This document shows positions 36,178 through 46,271 of a DNA stretch of 64,000 nucleotides, in pieces. The notes beneath the pieces are model-generated. The model was given only the letters and a program-made list of their open reading frames with translations, did no database searches and was not told the DNA's origin. Both the position numbers and the translations under genes were made by a program. The stretch comes from Hyposmocoma kahamanoa (lineage: Eukaryota > Arthropoda > Insecta > Lepidoptera > Cosmopterigidae): the NCBI RefSeq assembly GCF_003589595.1, contig NW_020653945.1, positions 10,005,027 to 10,069,026 of the forward strand, read 5' to 3'. Position 1 is the first letter of the stretch. Each line of letters starts with the position of its first letter.

Positions 36178-36237
36178 CTCTATAAAGGACTAACCACACA
36201 CACGGGGACCCGTGTGTGTGGTTAGTCCTTTATAGAG
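36178..36237. repeat. Perfect 29 bp palindrome, 2 nt loop
   Basis: 36178-36206 and 36209-36237 are exact reverse complements around ga; the arm begins ctctataaaggactaaccac. Not a simple repeat and not part of any family seen here. Confidence 0.92.
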
Positions 36238-36490
36238 ATTGACTACTATTATATTAATTTTTAATTTTATTAAATGTCACGACGTTGGATCACCGTGATA
36301 TTCAATTATTTTTGCGAAATCATAACATATCCAATGAAAAAAAAAGTTTCAGACATTGTCCATATCATGTTAGTTACAGAAAACCTATACTTAGCCTATG
36401 TTAGTAAAAAAGGTTGTCAGAGGAAGTTATTTAGGTTTAATATACATAGATATAGAAAAAAAGGGGAGATATGGTATGGGGGCGTAGTTC

Positions 36491-36533
36491 GTGTCGCCTC
36501 GATATGATTAAAATGATCATATCGAGGTGACAC
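36491..36533. repeat. 18 bp inverted duplication, 7 nt loop
   Basis: gtgtcgcctcgatatgat and atcatatcgaggtgacac pair with one mismatch. Pairing resumes outward (cgtag/ctac) across a small gap. Confidence 0.8.
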
Positions 36534-36539
36534 GCCTAC

Positions 36540-37430
36540 AAACATCGCTACAGTGACATGGCGATCGTTGTACATACAAGATCTCTCGTAAAACGTGAAA
36601 ATGCCAAGTTGTAGCGATACACCTTGTAAAAATTGAAATGAAAACAAAAATCTTAAAACCAGTGAGATGACATTCCACCGGCTATTTGCATTTTTAGTAA
36701 CTATTTCTATTATTATTCAATGTTTTCTTTTTGTCTCCATAGAAATTTCGAGACTCAAATATAGTGATGTTCATTTACGATGACTGATGTTTATCGATAA
36801 TAAATTTTTACAGAAATGTTTGAATTTCTTACTATGATTTTTGTAATTAAAGTCCCAAAAATATCGAAGCGAAAAGCATTCACGTTAAATTAATTTCTTT
36901 TATTTTATTATTATTATTGTTACTAAACATTTTATTTGGAGTAACTTTAACACAACTCATATTTTACTTCAACCGTTTCAATTTCATGTCAATTTGTATG
37001 TTGCTGTTGCTTGAAGAAAAATTCAAAATCAACTGCGACGTGTCGCAATTGATTTCAAGTGAATTGATTTTCTAATCTGATTGAATTTCTTATTGAAGTT
37101 TAATTGATTAACGCCCAACACTGCGAATAGGTAGTATTTATCAATAGTAACTACGAATTGCGCATATTATGTTGATGACGCATTAAAGATATTCGCCGCT
37201 ACCGCAATTAAATAATGATAAACAAAATAATAGTAGACCTTACGAATTTTACTATGTGCTTGTTGCAGATCTTTGTTTACAATGAACAATTTGAAATTGT
37301 AACAATTAAATTTTTCCCAACACTGCCTATTCACCTCGAAAATTTCATATAAAAACTCATTTTTATTGATTGAATTTTTAAGAATCCACCGAACACGAGT
37401 GATTTTGAGTGGAGGCTGACGGCCACGGGC
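36540..37430. other. AT-rich intergenic DNA
   Basis: No gene or repeat recognised. The 123-codon minus frame at 37167-37538 enters unit F and shows no motif. Confidence 0.4.
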
Positions 37431-37479
37431 TCTTTGTGTAATTGGAACATGGCGGCATCGGCAGTTCGGCATCAAAACT

Positions 37480-37756
37480 CGCGAGTTTTTATCATAGATT
37501 TTTATTTCATAAACCGCATGGTGAACACTGTTCGACACGTCATATTGGAAACCATTGATAAAATATTTTTACTTTTAGTTACTTTTTACCCACGAATTCA
37601 TTCAGGTTCGGCATAAAAGGTCGGGTACTCTCTTTGGCAATCCAGATCGTAAATCATTAATCGTTACAAAGTTATTGTATAACAAACAACCATCCGTTCT
37701 TTCGCATTTAAAAAATGCACTATGTTTTATTCTAACCACCGCCATTATAAATTTAG
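37480..37756 (+). repeat. Unit F, copy 2 of an inverted pair
   Basis: Reverse complement of 31348-31620 with scattered substitutions and a small indel (gatcgtaaatcattaatcgt versus the longer copy 1). It joins repeat A at gccattataaatttagcagc. Confidence 0.85.
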
Positions 37757-38027
37757 CAGCAGTAGAGCTCCTTGTGAAAGAGTTCGTCCAGGGAAGTAAT
37801 ACCAGCTTACCTGTTTCTGCCGTCAATCAGTAATGTCAGCTTTACTGCGTTCCGGTTAAGAAGAGTAAGGATGCTGGTGAAATTACAGGTAAATGGGACT
37901 TGTCAACTTATGTCTCAGGGTGAGGGGTGAGTGGCAGTGGCCCTCAGATCTTTGCGATTTAAAGCTTACCATCAGCACCTAATATAATAGCAAATTGTTC
38001 GTCCCGTCACTTGATATTATAAAAAAG
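37757..38027 (+). repeat. Repeat A attached to unit F
   Basis: agcagtagagctccttgtg to cacttgatattat and A-run. It deletes the gctctgagtggcactgcaac block, which its partner at 31.0 kb keeps. Confidence 0.9.
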
Positions 38028-38039
38028 TAAATTATGACA

Positions 38040-38512
38040 TTTTTAACCGACTTCAAAAAAGGAGGAGGTTCTCAATTGGACTGTTTGTTTTCATTTTTTT
38101 TTGTATGTATGTTATGCGATAACTCCGGTATTTGTGAACCGATTTTGATGATTCTTCTTTTATTGGAAAGAGGGTACTTCCATAGTGGCTCCATTTAATT
38201 TTCAATAAAATTATCCACCTCTAAGGATGGCTGTTCACGCATAAAAATTCATTTTTATAAAAAAACGCCTAAATTTTATTATAATGAGCAATAATTTTAA
38301 TGGTTGATTTTGCTATTCTCCAATTCAAGGCGTTTTTCTATCTCAATATACTTTGAGTAGTGAGAACCGATTTTATTATCTCCTGTGTTAAGTACCGTAT
38401 AGTGGCGAACTAGGGGATGAATCCGGGTTTGCGCACTTTCCGGTAACCGATTTCAATAAAACTTGGCAAATAGATGTAATTCCACGTACTTTTGAGGTCG
38501 GTTTTTTTAGTA
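38040..38512 (+). repeat. Repeat C with 170 bp insertion
   Basis: accgacttcaaaaaaggagg at the left and ttttgaggtcggtttttt at the right give both ends. An AT-rich block of about 165-170 bp (about 38231-38400) interrupts the aagggtggcaaactagggga motif. Confidence 0.85.
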
Positions 38513-38514
38513 CT

Positions 38515-39140
38515 CTGTACTGAGATTTTATTGTATCGTATTATATATCTATTTATTGTGTAGGAAAGACAACATGATGCATTCACGACTATAGTAATAG
38601 GAATATACGAGTATTTTCAATATTGGAAGTATAAAATCGTTGTGCTACATATTATAGAATAACTTTGCATAATAATACGCTCCAGTACAAATGTTTTTAA
38701 TTAAAATATGCTTTACGGAGCGCTGGTCAATAAGCTCATTACAAAGCATTAGTGAAATATCCCCGAAGCAGTTCTAAAGAAATTTATTACACAAGAAGTT
38801 TTTGGCAAGTTCTGCCGAAGTCTCTCATAGAAGCTTGCACCTTGAATAAAGTCTGCTTTAACTTCTTATAAAACCAAATATTTAGTATTTAAAGCGACGT
38901 TAAAATTTACTTGAACAAAATACTTAATTTTAGTAAGTTGATTAAACTACAGTTTGCTGATTTCAAGAACTGACATTAAAATCCTTAACGCCGTAAAAAT
39001 GAAAACTTTGTTACAAAAATCTTAAAAACTTATCATTAGTAGATACTACAAGATATAGAACAAGAGGTAATAAGTTCAGACTATCTGTATTTTTATACTG
39101 AATTGCCGCAGCCAAGCGACGAGTCGCTGCTTTGGAATAG
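38515..39140. other. AT-rich intergenic DNA
   Basis: No assignment. Confidence 0.4.
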
Positions 39141-39146
39141 ATTTTG

Positions 39147-39405
39147 AACTGCCTCTGTGGCCGAACGGTTATTATGCTGCCGGACTGCCACGCAGATGTC
39201 CCGAGTTCGATTCGCGGGCTGGGAGAAATATTTGTATGGTCTACATTTATTTCTCTCGTGAGTTTGGGTGTAATTTGTGGTTGTCTATGTGTGTGTCCAT
39301 GGCACCCACAACACAGGGTTTCCCTGGTCCGCACTAGGGAAACCCTGTGTTGAGGCTATGTTGAGTGTGTGCGTTATTATATATTATTATTATTATTATT
39401 ATTAT
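39147..39405 (+). repeat. SINE B with fold-back duplication
   Basis: A box tggccgaacgg and B box gagttcgattcg present. Near the 3' end the body is disrupted by an inverted copy of itself. The tail is a (TAT)n microsatellite (about 39384-39405). Confidence 0.85.
39310..39351. repeat. 16 bp inverted duplication inside SINE B
   Basis: aacacagggtttccct (39310-39325) and agggaaaccctgtgtt (39336-39351). Between them, ccgcact is the reverse complement of the consensus agtgcgg that should follow in direct orientation, so the inverted copy includes sequence from beyond the switch point. Confidence 0.9.
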
Positions 39406-39412
39406 TCAAACG

Positions 39413-39500
39413 AGCAATGCTACATAAACTTTATCTTCTACGAGATAAAATTAGATCTTCAAACAAAAAATTAAAAAAGATGCATCAAGTAGTATGCCAC
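39413..39500 (+). repeat. Repeat K
   Basis: gagcaatgctacataaactt ... aaaaaagatgcatcaag. A GC-rich block (cggcggacgccgcggc) follows to about 39660 and may be its far part. Confidence 0.5.
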
Positions 39501-39925
39501 GAAATCCATCGGCCTGCGCCGGAATCCACCGAAGTCTGCATAAATGCGTCGCAGACTTTTCGATTGAGTAGTCGTAATTAAATCCGAACATCGGTCGCAT
39601 GTCGGCGGACGCCGCGGCATTCCAGCGGACTCTGCGATACGCTGACGTACGCTCACGTTATCGTAAGGGAAATCCCTCTCCAGTGTGCGCTCGGGGCCAC
39701 AAAATCCTCTTCGATATTTTTCCGTGCCTTAGATAAAGAGAACTGATTGAAAATTCAAGAAATTATATATTCCGGTTATGTCTTCATTGTCTTGCAATGT
39801 CTGTAAAGTTTATACAGATACAGATATATCTGATATATATATATATATATGTATATAACAGAATAAGCCTTTATTTGAAGTTGTACATGATTTATTATTT
39901 ACCCCTTTCTATTCATATTAAATTA

Positions 39926-40125
39926 ACTGCCTCCGTGGCTGAATGATTATTGTTGGTTTGCCACACAGAGGTCCCGGGTTCGATTCCCGGGCCGGGAGAA
40001 ATGTTTGTACGGCCTACATTTATTTCTCTCGTAAGTTTGAGTGTAATTGGTGGTGGTCTATGTGTGTGTCCATGGCACCGGCGATACAGGGTTTCCCAAG
40101 TGCGGGACTATGAGTGTGTACAGAA
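39926..40125 (+). repeat. SINE B, best-preserved B box
   Basis: tccgtggctgaatgatta (worn A box) and ggttcgattcccgggccggg (B box and 3' tRNA-like stem), body, tail ggtttcccaagtgcgggact. Confidence 0.85.
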
Positions 40126-40299
40126 TAACAAAACCAAATAAAAACAATTACACATTTCATAATTATTGTATTCGGTGAAGTGATTTTTTTTCCATCATAA
40201 AAGCATTACTTAAGATGCGTTTGGTCTTCTAAACAAAAATTAAATCAAATAAAAACCTTTGGCCTGACGCAGTGTTAAACTTTTTTTTTATTATAGGCA

Positions 40300-40850
40300 T
40301 AAGTGCCCATTTGACCTCCTTCTTAACTGATAGAAAGTAACGATGAGATTGATTAGGGATCATGTACACCTATATAATGCCTATTGACTTTCACCTTGAA
40401 AAGGCCCAAGTAATAGCGTTCTGCAAACACATCTATAGGCAAGGAATTTCACTCCAATGCCGTGTACGGCATTCCACATTTATATGGTGTACCATATAAA
40501 TGTGGAAGCGTAAAATATCGAGCGAATCTTAGGATGGAACCCTAGCCTACGTCTAGTCTCCCGGTGATAGAAAGGGGATGGCAGAATGGTTGCATGCAAC
40601 TCCATCGCACACTCTGAGTAATTATATACTGTAGAATACTGATAAGCAGGCAGCATTACGGCGGTGTTCAGGACTTTGCAGAGTCGCCTGTATTAAACCG
40701 ATAAACCTCTTACCACGTTACTCTAGGCGGCCAGTTGGTATTTAGCAGGTCCATCCCATAGGTGGCAGCAGTACTCCATACACAACCGGGTTTGTGCTTG
40801 ATACGGTTATAGCAAGTGTCCCGGTGAGAGCGTGAAGTGAGTTTGCCAAC
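40300..40850 (-). pseudogene. LINE RT C-terminal fragment
   Basis: Minus strand gives DVFAERYYLGLFKVKVNRHY ending in a stop at 40353-40355, preceded by worn CLSVFYS ... PFLSPGD-like segments and a wtPhis-type region with several stops. Order and peptides parallel the 22.6-23.0 kb LINE, in a different subfamily. Interrupted by one fold-back duplication (40472-40507) and ended by another (40850-40899). Confidence 0.75.
40472..40507. repeat. 17 bp inverted duplication, 2 nt loop, in LINE
   Basis: ttccacatttatatggt and accatataaatgtggaa. The 3.26 kb LINE copy reads straight through this point (catattaatgtggaag), so the left arm is extra. Confidence 0.88.
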
Positions 40851-40899
40851 AGCCCCGGTACCTATCATAGTCCTATGACTATGATAGGTACCGGGGCTG
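40850..40899. repeat. Perfect 23 bp palindrome, 4 nt loop
   Basis: 40850-40872 (cagccccggtacctatcata plus gtc) and 40877-40899 are exact reverse complements around ctat. LINE homology stops just to the left. Confidence 0.92.
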
Positions 40900-41205
40900 A
40901 CTGACTATTATATATAATATATAAATGACTATTCATTTATTGATAACAAAAAAGTTACAAGTCACAAAAATTTACAATATCTAATAATTAAATTGATTTA
41001 CAAGAAATAATTAATACGGTAATTAAATCTTAACATAATTCATTAAATAATAATAAAAATAAGCTACACAAAAAAAAAATACAAATAAAAATATTATCAA
41101 TTACATTACAATTACGTCAAATTACTAAGAATAAATTAATAGCATCAAACAATACTATAATTAAACGTATAGAGTGAGTGCTCAAGAAGCCACGTTTTCA
41201 GGAGA

Positions 41206-41460
41206 AATATGAATGAATTCCTTGATGGTGGACTTCGTACTTGATCTGGTAACCGGTGTAAACCGCCGGTCTCATAACATGCACTAGTTTGGATGTTTTC
41301 GCCAGCTGCCGCGGATCTGGAAAATAGGGAAAGTGTTGTCCACCCAGCACTTCCTGTAGCAGCCTACCGTGCAGCCTTTTGAGATCCGGATGAAGTTCTT
41401 AACAACGGTCTGTAACAACCCTGTCCATGGCCTGAATTGAGGTCAGGACCTGAACTTAAA
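41206..41460 (-). other. Unidentified coding-like segment with one stop
   Basis: On the minus strand one frame stays open for about 66 codons (ELHPDLKRLHGRLLQ ... QHFPYFPDPRQLAKTSKL ... VMRPAVYTGYQIKYEV) and continues upstream through a single TAA into VLTSIQAMDRVVTDRC. Composition is protein-like and less AT-biased than neighbours. A ttaagttcag/gt junction at the upstream side resembles a splice acceptor. It matches no repeat in the window. It may be a host exon relic or an unfamiliar element; no function assigned. Confidence 0.35.
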
Positions 41461-42080
41461 GGGTCTCTGTGCTTTCACAGGTTATAGTGCCCTTCCCATA
41501 TAACCAAGAGATTGATAGGGAGGGTCACTATAAACAAAATTTATATAGAAAAGGGACTGTCCCGATGTGAAGTAACACCTGACCTTGGAAAAGATACGAC
41601 AGTGCCTTTAATACGTCATACTTGACACAATACCTAATGTGTAACTGTATTAACAGTTGGTGAAATGTTAAGCGATCTCTACTCAAACCTACAATCAGAA
41701 TCCTCTCTGGGTTTGTAATCGACGAATCGTATTAAAGTGCTGTAAAACCCACACGGGTCGTTTGAATTTTTATGTTCATGGTTAAAAACGGGTTCATTCG
41801 TAGATTTACGCTGTCGTCGGGCTTAATGATTCTATTAAGGGCAAGAATTTCATTTACTCGGGAGTATTGGGTAGTCAATACTGCCAGAAAATTGTTTTGC
41901 GATCGCCAACCGATAATTTAATTATTGGGGATTCAATTTAAGCCGGCCGTTGTTTTCGGTCGCTTACATTGGCTACGACAGATGTGATTACCTACTTAAT
42001 ATGAACCCTCGTTATACACAAATCAGTATTGTCTGAAGGACCCTTCTAATTCCACCTTTCAATACTTGAATTATGTAGTG
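41461..42080. other. Mixed stretch with a LINE scrap
   Basis: 41560-41605 (gatgtgaagtaacacctgac) resembles the 23.06 kb LINE segment gtgtgaagtaccgcctgacc, so a scrap of the same LINE family is likely. The rest is unassigned; the part next to 42084 is presumably the 3' UTR of the I-like LINE. Confidence 0.4.
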
Positions 42081-42084
42081 ACCT

Positions 42085-42864
42085 TCATGTTTCAATAGTC
42101 GAGAGGTATATTAAGTATTTTTTTAAATCTAGTTTTAAGAGGCCTGAAACGTTTGGGCGTTTATGTCGGGCTCGTAATATATGTATACATATAAATAAGT
42201 CTCCTGTTGAGGTATTGCTCCTCATCAGAAAGCAAGACCTCACATAGGAGTATAGAACTTCAGCACTCTTCGTCAATGGGTTGCTCAGCATTAAATTAAG
42301 CTCTCCCACCTGACCAATGTCCTTCAATTGATATTGGGCTCGACAGCCCGCATACCGATCACAGCCTATTAAATGAAGCATGTCCTCCAACTTGTTACAG
42401 AATTGGCATTGAGGGGATTCTGTCCTTCTCATAAAATAGTAAAACTTATTTAATGGAATGTGACCAGAACGCAGTCTAAGAGCAATTATTAGCAGTGACT
42501 TGGATAGTCTATCCTCCTCGAACCAGGGCTTTCTTGGAGGACGCAATTGGATAGTTTTGTACCATATAACCCTTGTCACAGATATCTCATCGTAGCTCTT
42601 AGCCCATTGATCTATATTTAGGTCCCTCATAAATAGGATACGTTCTGTTGCAAAGGGCATACCTGATGGTTCCAACGACTCGGAAATAGCCTCTCTTGCT
42701 AATTTGTCTGCTACTTCATTTCTTAGAAGTCCGATATGTGATGGTATCCATCGAAGTGTTATGTTAATATTATTGGACAATAGGTTATTCATTAATTTTA
42801 ATGCCTCATATGCTATTGGCATGCTTCGACCTCCAAAGACACTAACAAAGGATAATACTTCCAC
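42085..42864 (-). CDS. I-like LINE fragment: RNase H and C-terminal zinc finger
   Basis: An open frame of 259 codons. ITLRWIPSHIGLLRNEVADK (about residues 55-75) is the last part of a retroelement RNase H domain, whose His and final Asp remain; the earlier FTDS-type motif is cut off. CQFCNKLEDMLHLIGC (about residues 151-166) is the C-x2-C-x7-H-x4-C finger found at the end of I- and R1-related ORF2 proteins. The upstream RT is missing because the 5' side abuts another LINE tail. The frame is uninterrupted, so the copy is young or this reading is recent, but without RT it cannot act alone. The listed start is only the first available codon, not a biological start. Confidence 0.75.
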   Translation of the reverse strand: MEVLSFVSVFGGRSMPIAYEALKLMNNLLSNNINITLRWIPSHIGLLRNEVADKLAREAISESLEPSGMPFATERILFMRDLNIDQWAKSYDEISVTRVIWYKTIQLRPPRKPWFEEDRLSKSLLIIALRLRSGHIPLNKFYYFMRRTESPQCQFCNKLEDMLHLIGCDRYAGCRAQYQLKDIGQVGELNLMLSNPLTKSAEVLYSYVRSCFLMRSNTSTGDLFICIHILRARHKRPNVSGLLKLDLKKYLIYLSTIET

Positions 42865-42990
42865 TTTTTTTTTTTTTTATACATGACAGGCAAATGACTC
42901 CACTCCACCTGATGTTAAGTGGAAAGTGGTATCCAAACGCGAAGGAACCTAGTGCAGCGATGAAACCCTCACTGCATTAGCCACCTCCAC
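42865..42990 (-). repeat. Short LINE/SINE 3' end with poly(A)
   Basis: Minus strand reads ggtggctaatgcagtgaggg ... ccacttaacatcaggtggag ... gcctgtcatgtat then A14 (42865-42878). Its 5' continuation appears to be 48247-48300, separated from it by the R1-like element. Confidence 0.65.
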
Positions 42991-43007
42991 CTTTTTTTTT
43001 TTTTTTT

Positions 43008-43308
43008 ACGGGGGGGAAATCTTTATGGATACCCCTGAGCCCAGGGAGACTCAGGGGTTATGTGGGGACTCTCCCTCCAGACTGGAGGGCCTACCCCACT
43101 AAAACCCCCCCGGGTTTCCCTCTCGCCGGTTGAGTCGGCGCCGTGGGATCAGTGAACATTCACCACGACGCCGCCCGGCCGCCTTAGCTTACGCCAGGGC
43201 TCCCGCGCCAACGGAGGGGCGAGTCGGTTGTCCTCCGACCCGCCCCCCAGACGAGTGAGGCCGTGCAATGCAGGCTCCGGAGTCCCTGTCCAGAGCCCGC
43301 TGGTCTCA
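43008..43308 (-). other. 3' UTR of the R1-like element
   Basis: About 300 bp of GC-rich sequence between the ORF2 stop and the poly(A). It contains runs such as accccccccgggtttccc and no long frame. Confidence 0.6.
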
Positions 43309-46250
43309 CTAGGGGATCAGGCGAGCAGCGAACTGCTTTCGCCTTCTCCCCGTACGTCTGCGCCGGAGCGGGTGCGCGTCCGCCGCGTCCTCGCGCACCC
43401 GCTCCGCGGCCTCCTTTTGCGACATAACCTCTGCGCAAAAGGAGGCCACCGCCTCCCAGGACTCCTCGCTATCGAGCATGGCGGCAACCACGCTCGGCAG
43501 CGAGAGGTCCTGCCCTACAGTCCCCGTCAGAGTGCGGCGCTGCTCATCCCACCGGCTACACACCTCTAGGGTGTGCTGCGCGGTGTCATCCGCTGCGCCG
43601 CACTCGTGGCACGACGGGGACGGTTCAATCCTCGCCACCTTGTGCAGGTAGTGACCAAAGCAGCCGTGCCCGGTCAGCACCTGCACAAGGTGGTACGACA
43701 GTGGCCCGTGGGACCGGTTTACCCACTCTACGAGGACAGGGCGGATCGCCTCTATGGTACGAGCGCCATAGGGGGGATCCGCCAAGCCCTCTTTCCACCG
43801 GTCCCGCATGCGCTGCGCCGCGAGGCGGCGCTCCCGCTCCACCTCTTGGGGAGCGGGTCGCTCGCCTCGGTCCCTCATTCCGATGCCGAGTCACCCCGGC
43901 GTATAGCCTTCTGCATGGGGCTCCCCGCCTCCCGAGGTTGGGCAGGAGCCTGCCCAACGCCGATGCGGCGCCCACTATTCGGGGAGCAAGTTGCCCGAAA
44001 TGCTCCCCAAAGTTCCATCGCCGGTCCAGGACAAGTCCCAGATATTTCATCTGGGACTTGACCGGGACCGATACTCCCGCGATGGAGATGTGGGCGCCTG
44101 CCGGCACCGCCCAACCTCTACCCCGCGAAGACGGCCACATCCGTCTTCGGCACGGCGACCTCGAGCCCCAGCAGTTGTATTCGGCGGACCACCATGTCCG
44201 CCGCTACTGAGGCTCTCCGGGCCGCCTCCTGGAAGGTGGTCTCCCGGACGGCCACCAGCGTGTCATCGGCGTACGCGATGACCGCCGTCCGGGAGAGCAG
44301 CGCGCCCCTCAACACCCAATCGTACCCCAGGTTCCACAGTAGTGGTCCTAATACGGACCCCTGGGGTACTCCGCACCTCATTGGGCGCTCGGCGCGCCTC
44401 CCTTCCCTCGTCTGGTAGAGCACCACCCTGTCCTCCAAATAGTGCTCCACCAGACGGCTGAGGTACCTGGGGATATTATGGTACCTCAGCGCCTCCCTGA
44501 TAACGGCGAAGGGGAGAGTGCCGAAGGCGTTGGCTATGTCCAATGACACAGCTACCACGCCTTCCCCCTCGCCGTTACCCTCCTCCACGATGTGTCGCAG
44601 CGACTCCAGGGCGTCCAGGGTGGAGAGTCCAGCCCTGAACCCGTACTGCCGCTGCGACACATCGGGGCCTGTCCCCCTCAGGTGTTCGTTGATCCTGGAG
44701 GCGATGATTCGCTCCAGGATCTTTGCCACCTCGTCCAGCAGGACGAGGGGCCTGAACCTCGAGGGGGAGTCCGCAGGTCGGCCCGGCTTGGGCACCAGGA
44801 CGAGCCTTCCCTCCTTCCAGCATCTCGGGAACAACCCCGTCCTCAAGCAGTCATCCATGAGATGCTTGAGGCGGGTCCCGAGATGCTTCAGGACAATNNN
44901 NNNNNNNNNNNNNNNNNNNNNNNNNNNNNNNNNNNNNNNNNNNNNNNNNNNNNNNNNNNNNNNNNNNNNNNNNNNNNNNNNNNNNNNNNNNNNNNNNCCC
45001 CCTCGGTGATTTCCGGGGGGGGGTTCCTCAGTCTGCCCCCCGTCTGCTCTGGGGGGCACTGTGGCCGGTGGGGTGAAGGGCTGCGGTTCGGGAAAAAGGC
45101 CCTCCACCACCCGGTTGAGGAGATCCAGCTCCAGTGCCTCCATGGGAGATGCGCCGTACATTTTGTTGCGCACAACTTTGTACGGCCTCCCCCTTGGGTC
45201 CGCGTCCAGGGTGGCCAAGAACTCCTCTTTCGCAGAGTCCTTGGCCCGCCCTATTGCGACCTTCAGGGCCTGCCTCGCACCCTGAAGGGCGCTGTGGAGC
45301 CTTCTCTCCTCACTTTGAGTGTGGCGCCTGCGGCGGCATCGGCCGTAGGCCCGCCGGGCCGTGGTACAGGCGGTGCGGAGGTCCCCAATCTCCGCGGTCC
45401 ACCAGTACACACTCTTTTTACCCGTGGTCCCTCTGACCCTGGGCATGGCCCGCTCGCAGACGGCGGTCAAGTCCTCCCTGAACTTGACCGCCCTCTGCTC
45501 CACGTCGACGGTGGCCGGTGGGGGAGGGCACCACGCCTGGACCATGGCTGCTTTCTCTGCAAGCTTATAGTCCAGGCGGGTGAGTGCCCATTTGGGAAAG
45601 CCCCCACCGGGGGCCGTGTTGGAGGCCGTCGTGGGCGGCGTAAGGGAGACCCTCATCCGTATGTATTTATGATCGGAGAGGGTCTCCTCGGCCTCCAGGA
45701 CCTGCCAACCGGATACTCGCGCCGCTAATGAGGGGGTCGCAAACGTGACGTCCACGATTGACCCCCCAATTCGCCGAACGCACGTGTTGGCATGGCCCCG
45801 GTTGAGGATGGCTAGCCCTAAGACTGCCGCCCAATTTTCCAACTCTGGCCCCCTGGCATTGGTGACCGGAGAACCCCACGCCGCGCTCTTGGCGTTGGCT
45901 GCCCTCCTCACCGCCCTCTCTAGGGTCTCCAGGAACGCCTGGAATTGGGCCAGGGAGCGGTTTGGAAAGAAGTACACCCCAATTAGGATGACTTCTCCCC
46001 ACCTCGCCGCCACGAACCCTAACCCGCGTTCCTTCACCACTAGAGGGGGGGAGTTTCCGTCAGTCGACGCCACTATGGCCACCGTCTCCTCCCGGTCCCC
46101 CGCCCAGTTCCCCCGCGGGGGGACAAAGTAGGGCTCCGCCACAGCAGCCACCGCAACCCCCCACTCCGCCATGGCCTGGACCATTAGGTCCTGTGCCCTG
46201 GCGCAGTGGTTGAGGTTGCCCTGCAGTATAGTATGGTGGCGTGCTGGCAT
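43309..46250 (-). pseudogene. R1-like ORF2: endonuclease, reverse transcriptase, zinc finger
   Basis: An APE-type endonuclease opens the protein (QGNLNHCARAQDL, AEPYFVPP, later SDHKYIRMRV). RT follows: RFRPLVLLDEVAKILERI, RQYGFRAGLST, VSLDIANAFG (motif A Asp), RCGVPQGSVLGPLLW (motif B), VIAYADDTLVAV (motif C). The frame stops near 44118, resumes in another frame (VKSQMKYLGLVLDRRW), is cut by an apparent deletion near 43880 and ends in a third frame with CHECGAADDTAQHTLEVC, the C-terminal finger. A 100-N gap splits the region before RT. ATG 46250-46248 lies 21 nt after the ORF1 stop, in frame with it. Inactive as assembled. Confidence 0.88.
44898..44997. other. Assembly gap, exactly 100 N
   Basis: A placeholder-sized gap. 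The flanking frames agree (NHRG ... IVLKHLG) if read through, and the usual R1-clade spacing there is close to 35 residues, so the true gap may be small. Confidence 0.98.
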
Positions 46251-46271
46251 TATAGCTCCATACTTTGTCCC

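Noticed and set aside
37167..37538. 123-codon minus-strand frame
   Set aside because: It overlaps duplicated unit F, has no motif, and its F part does not stay open in the other copy.
44898..44997. Biological interruption of the retrotransposon
   Set aside because: Exactly 100 N is an assembly placeholder.
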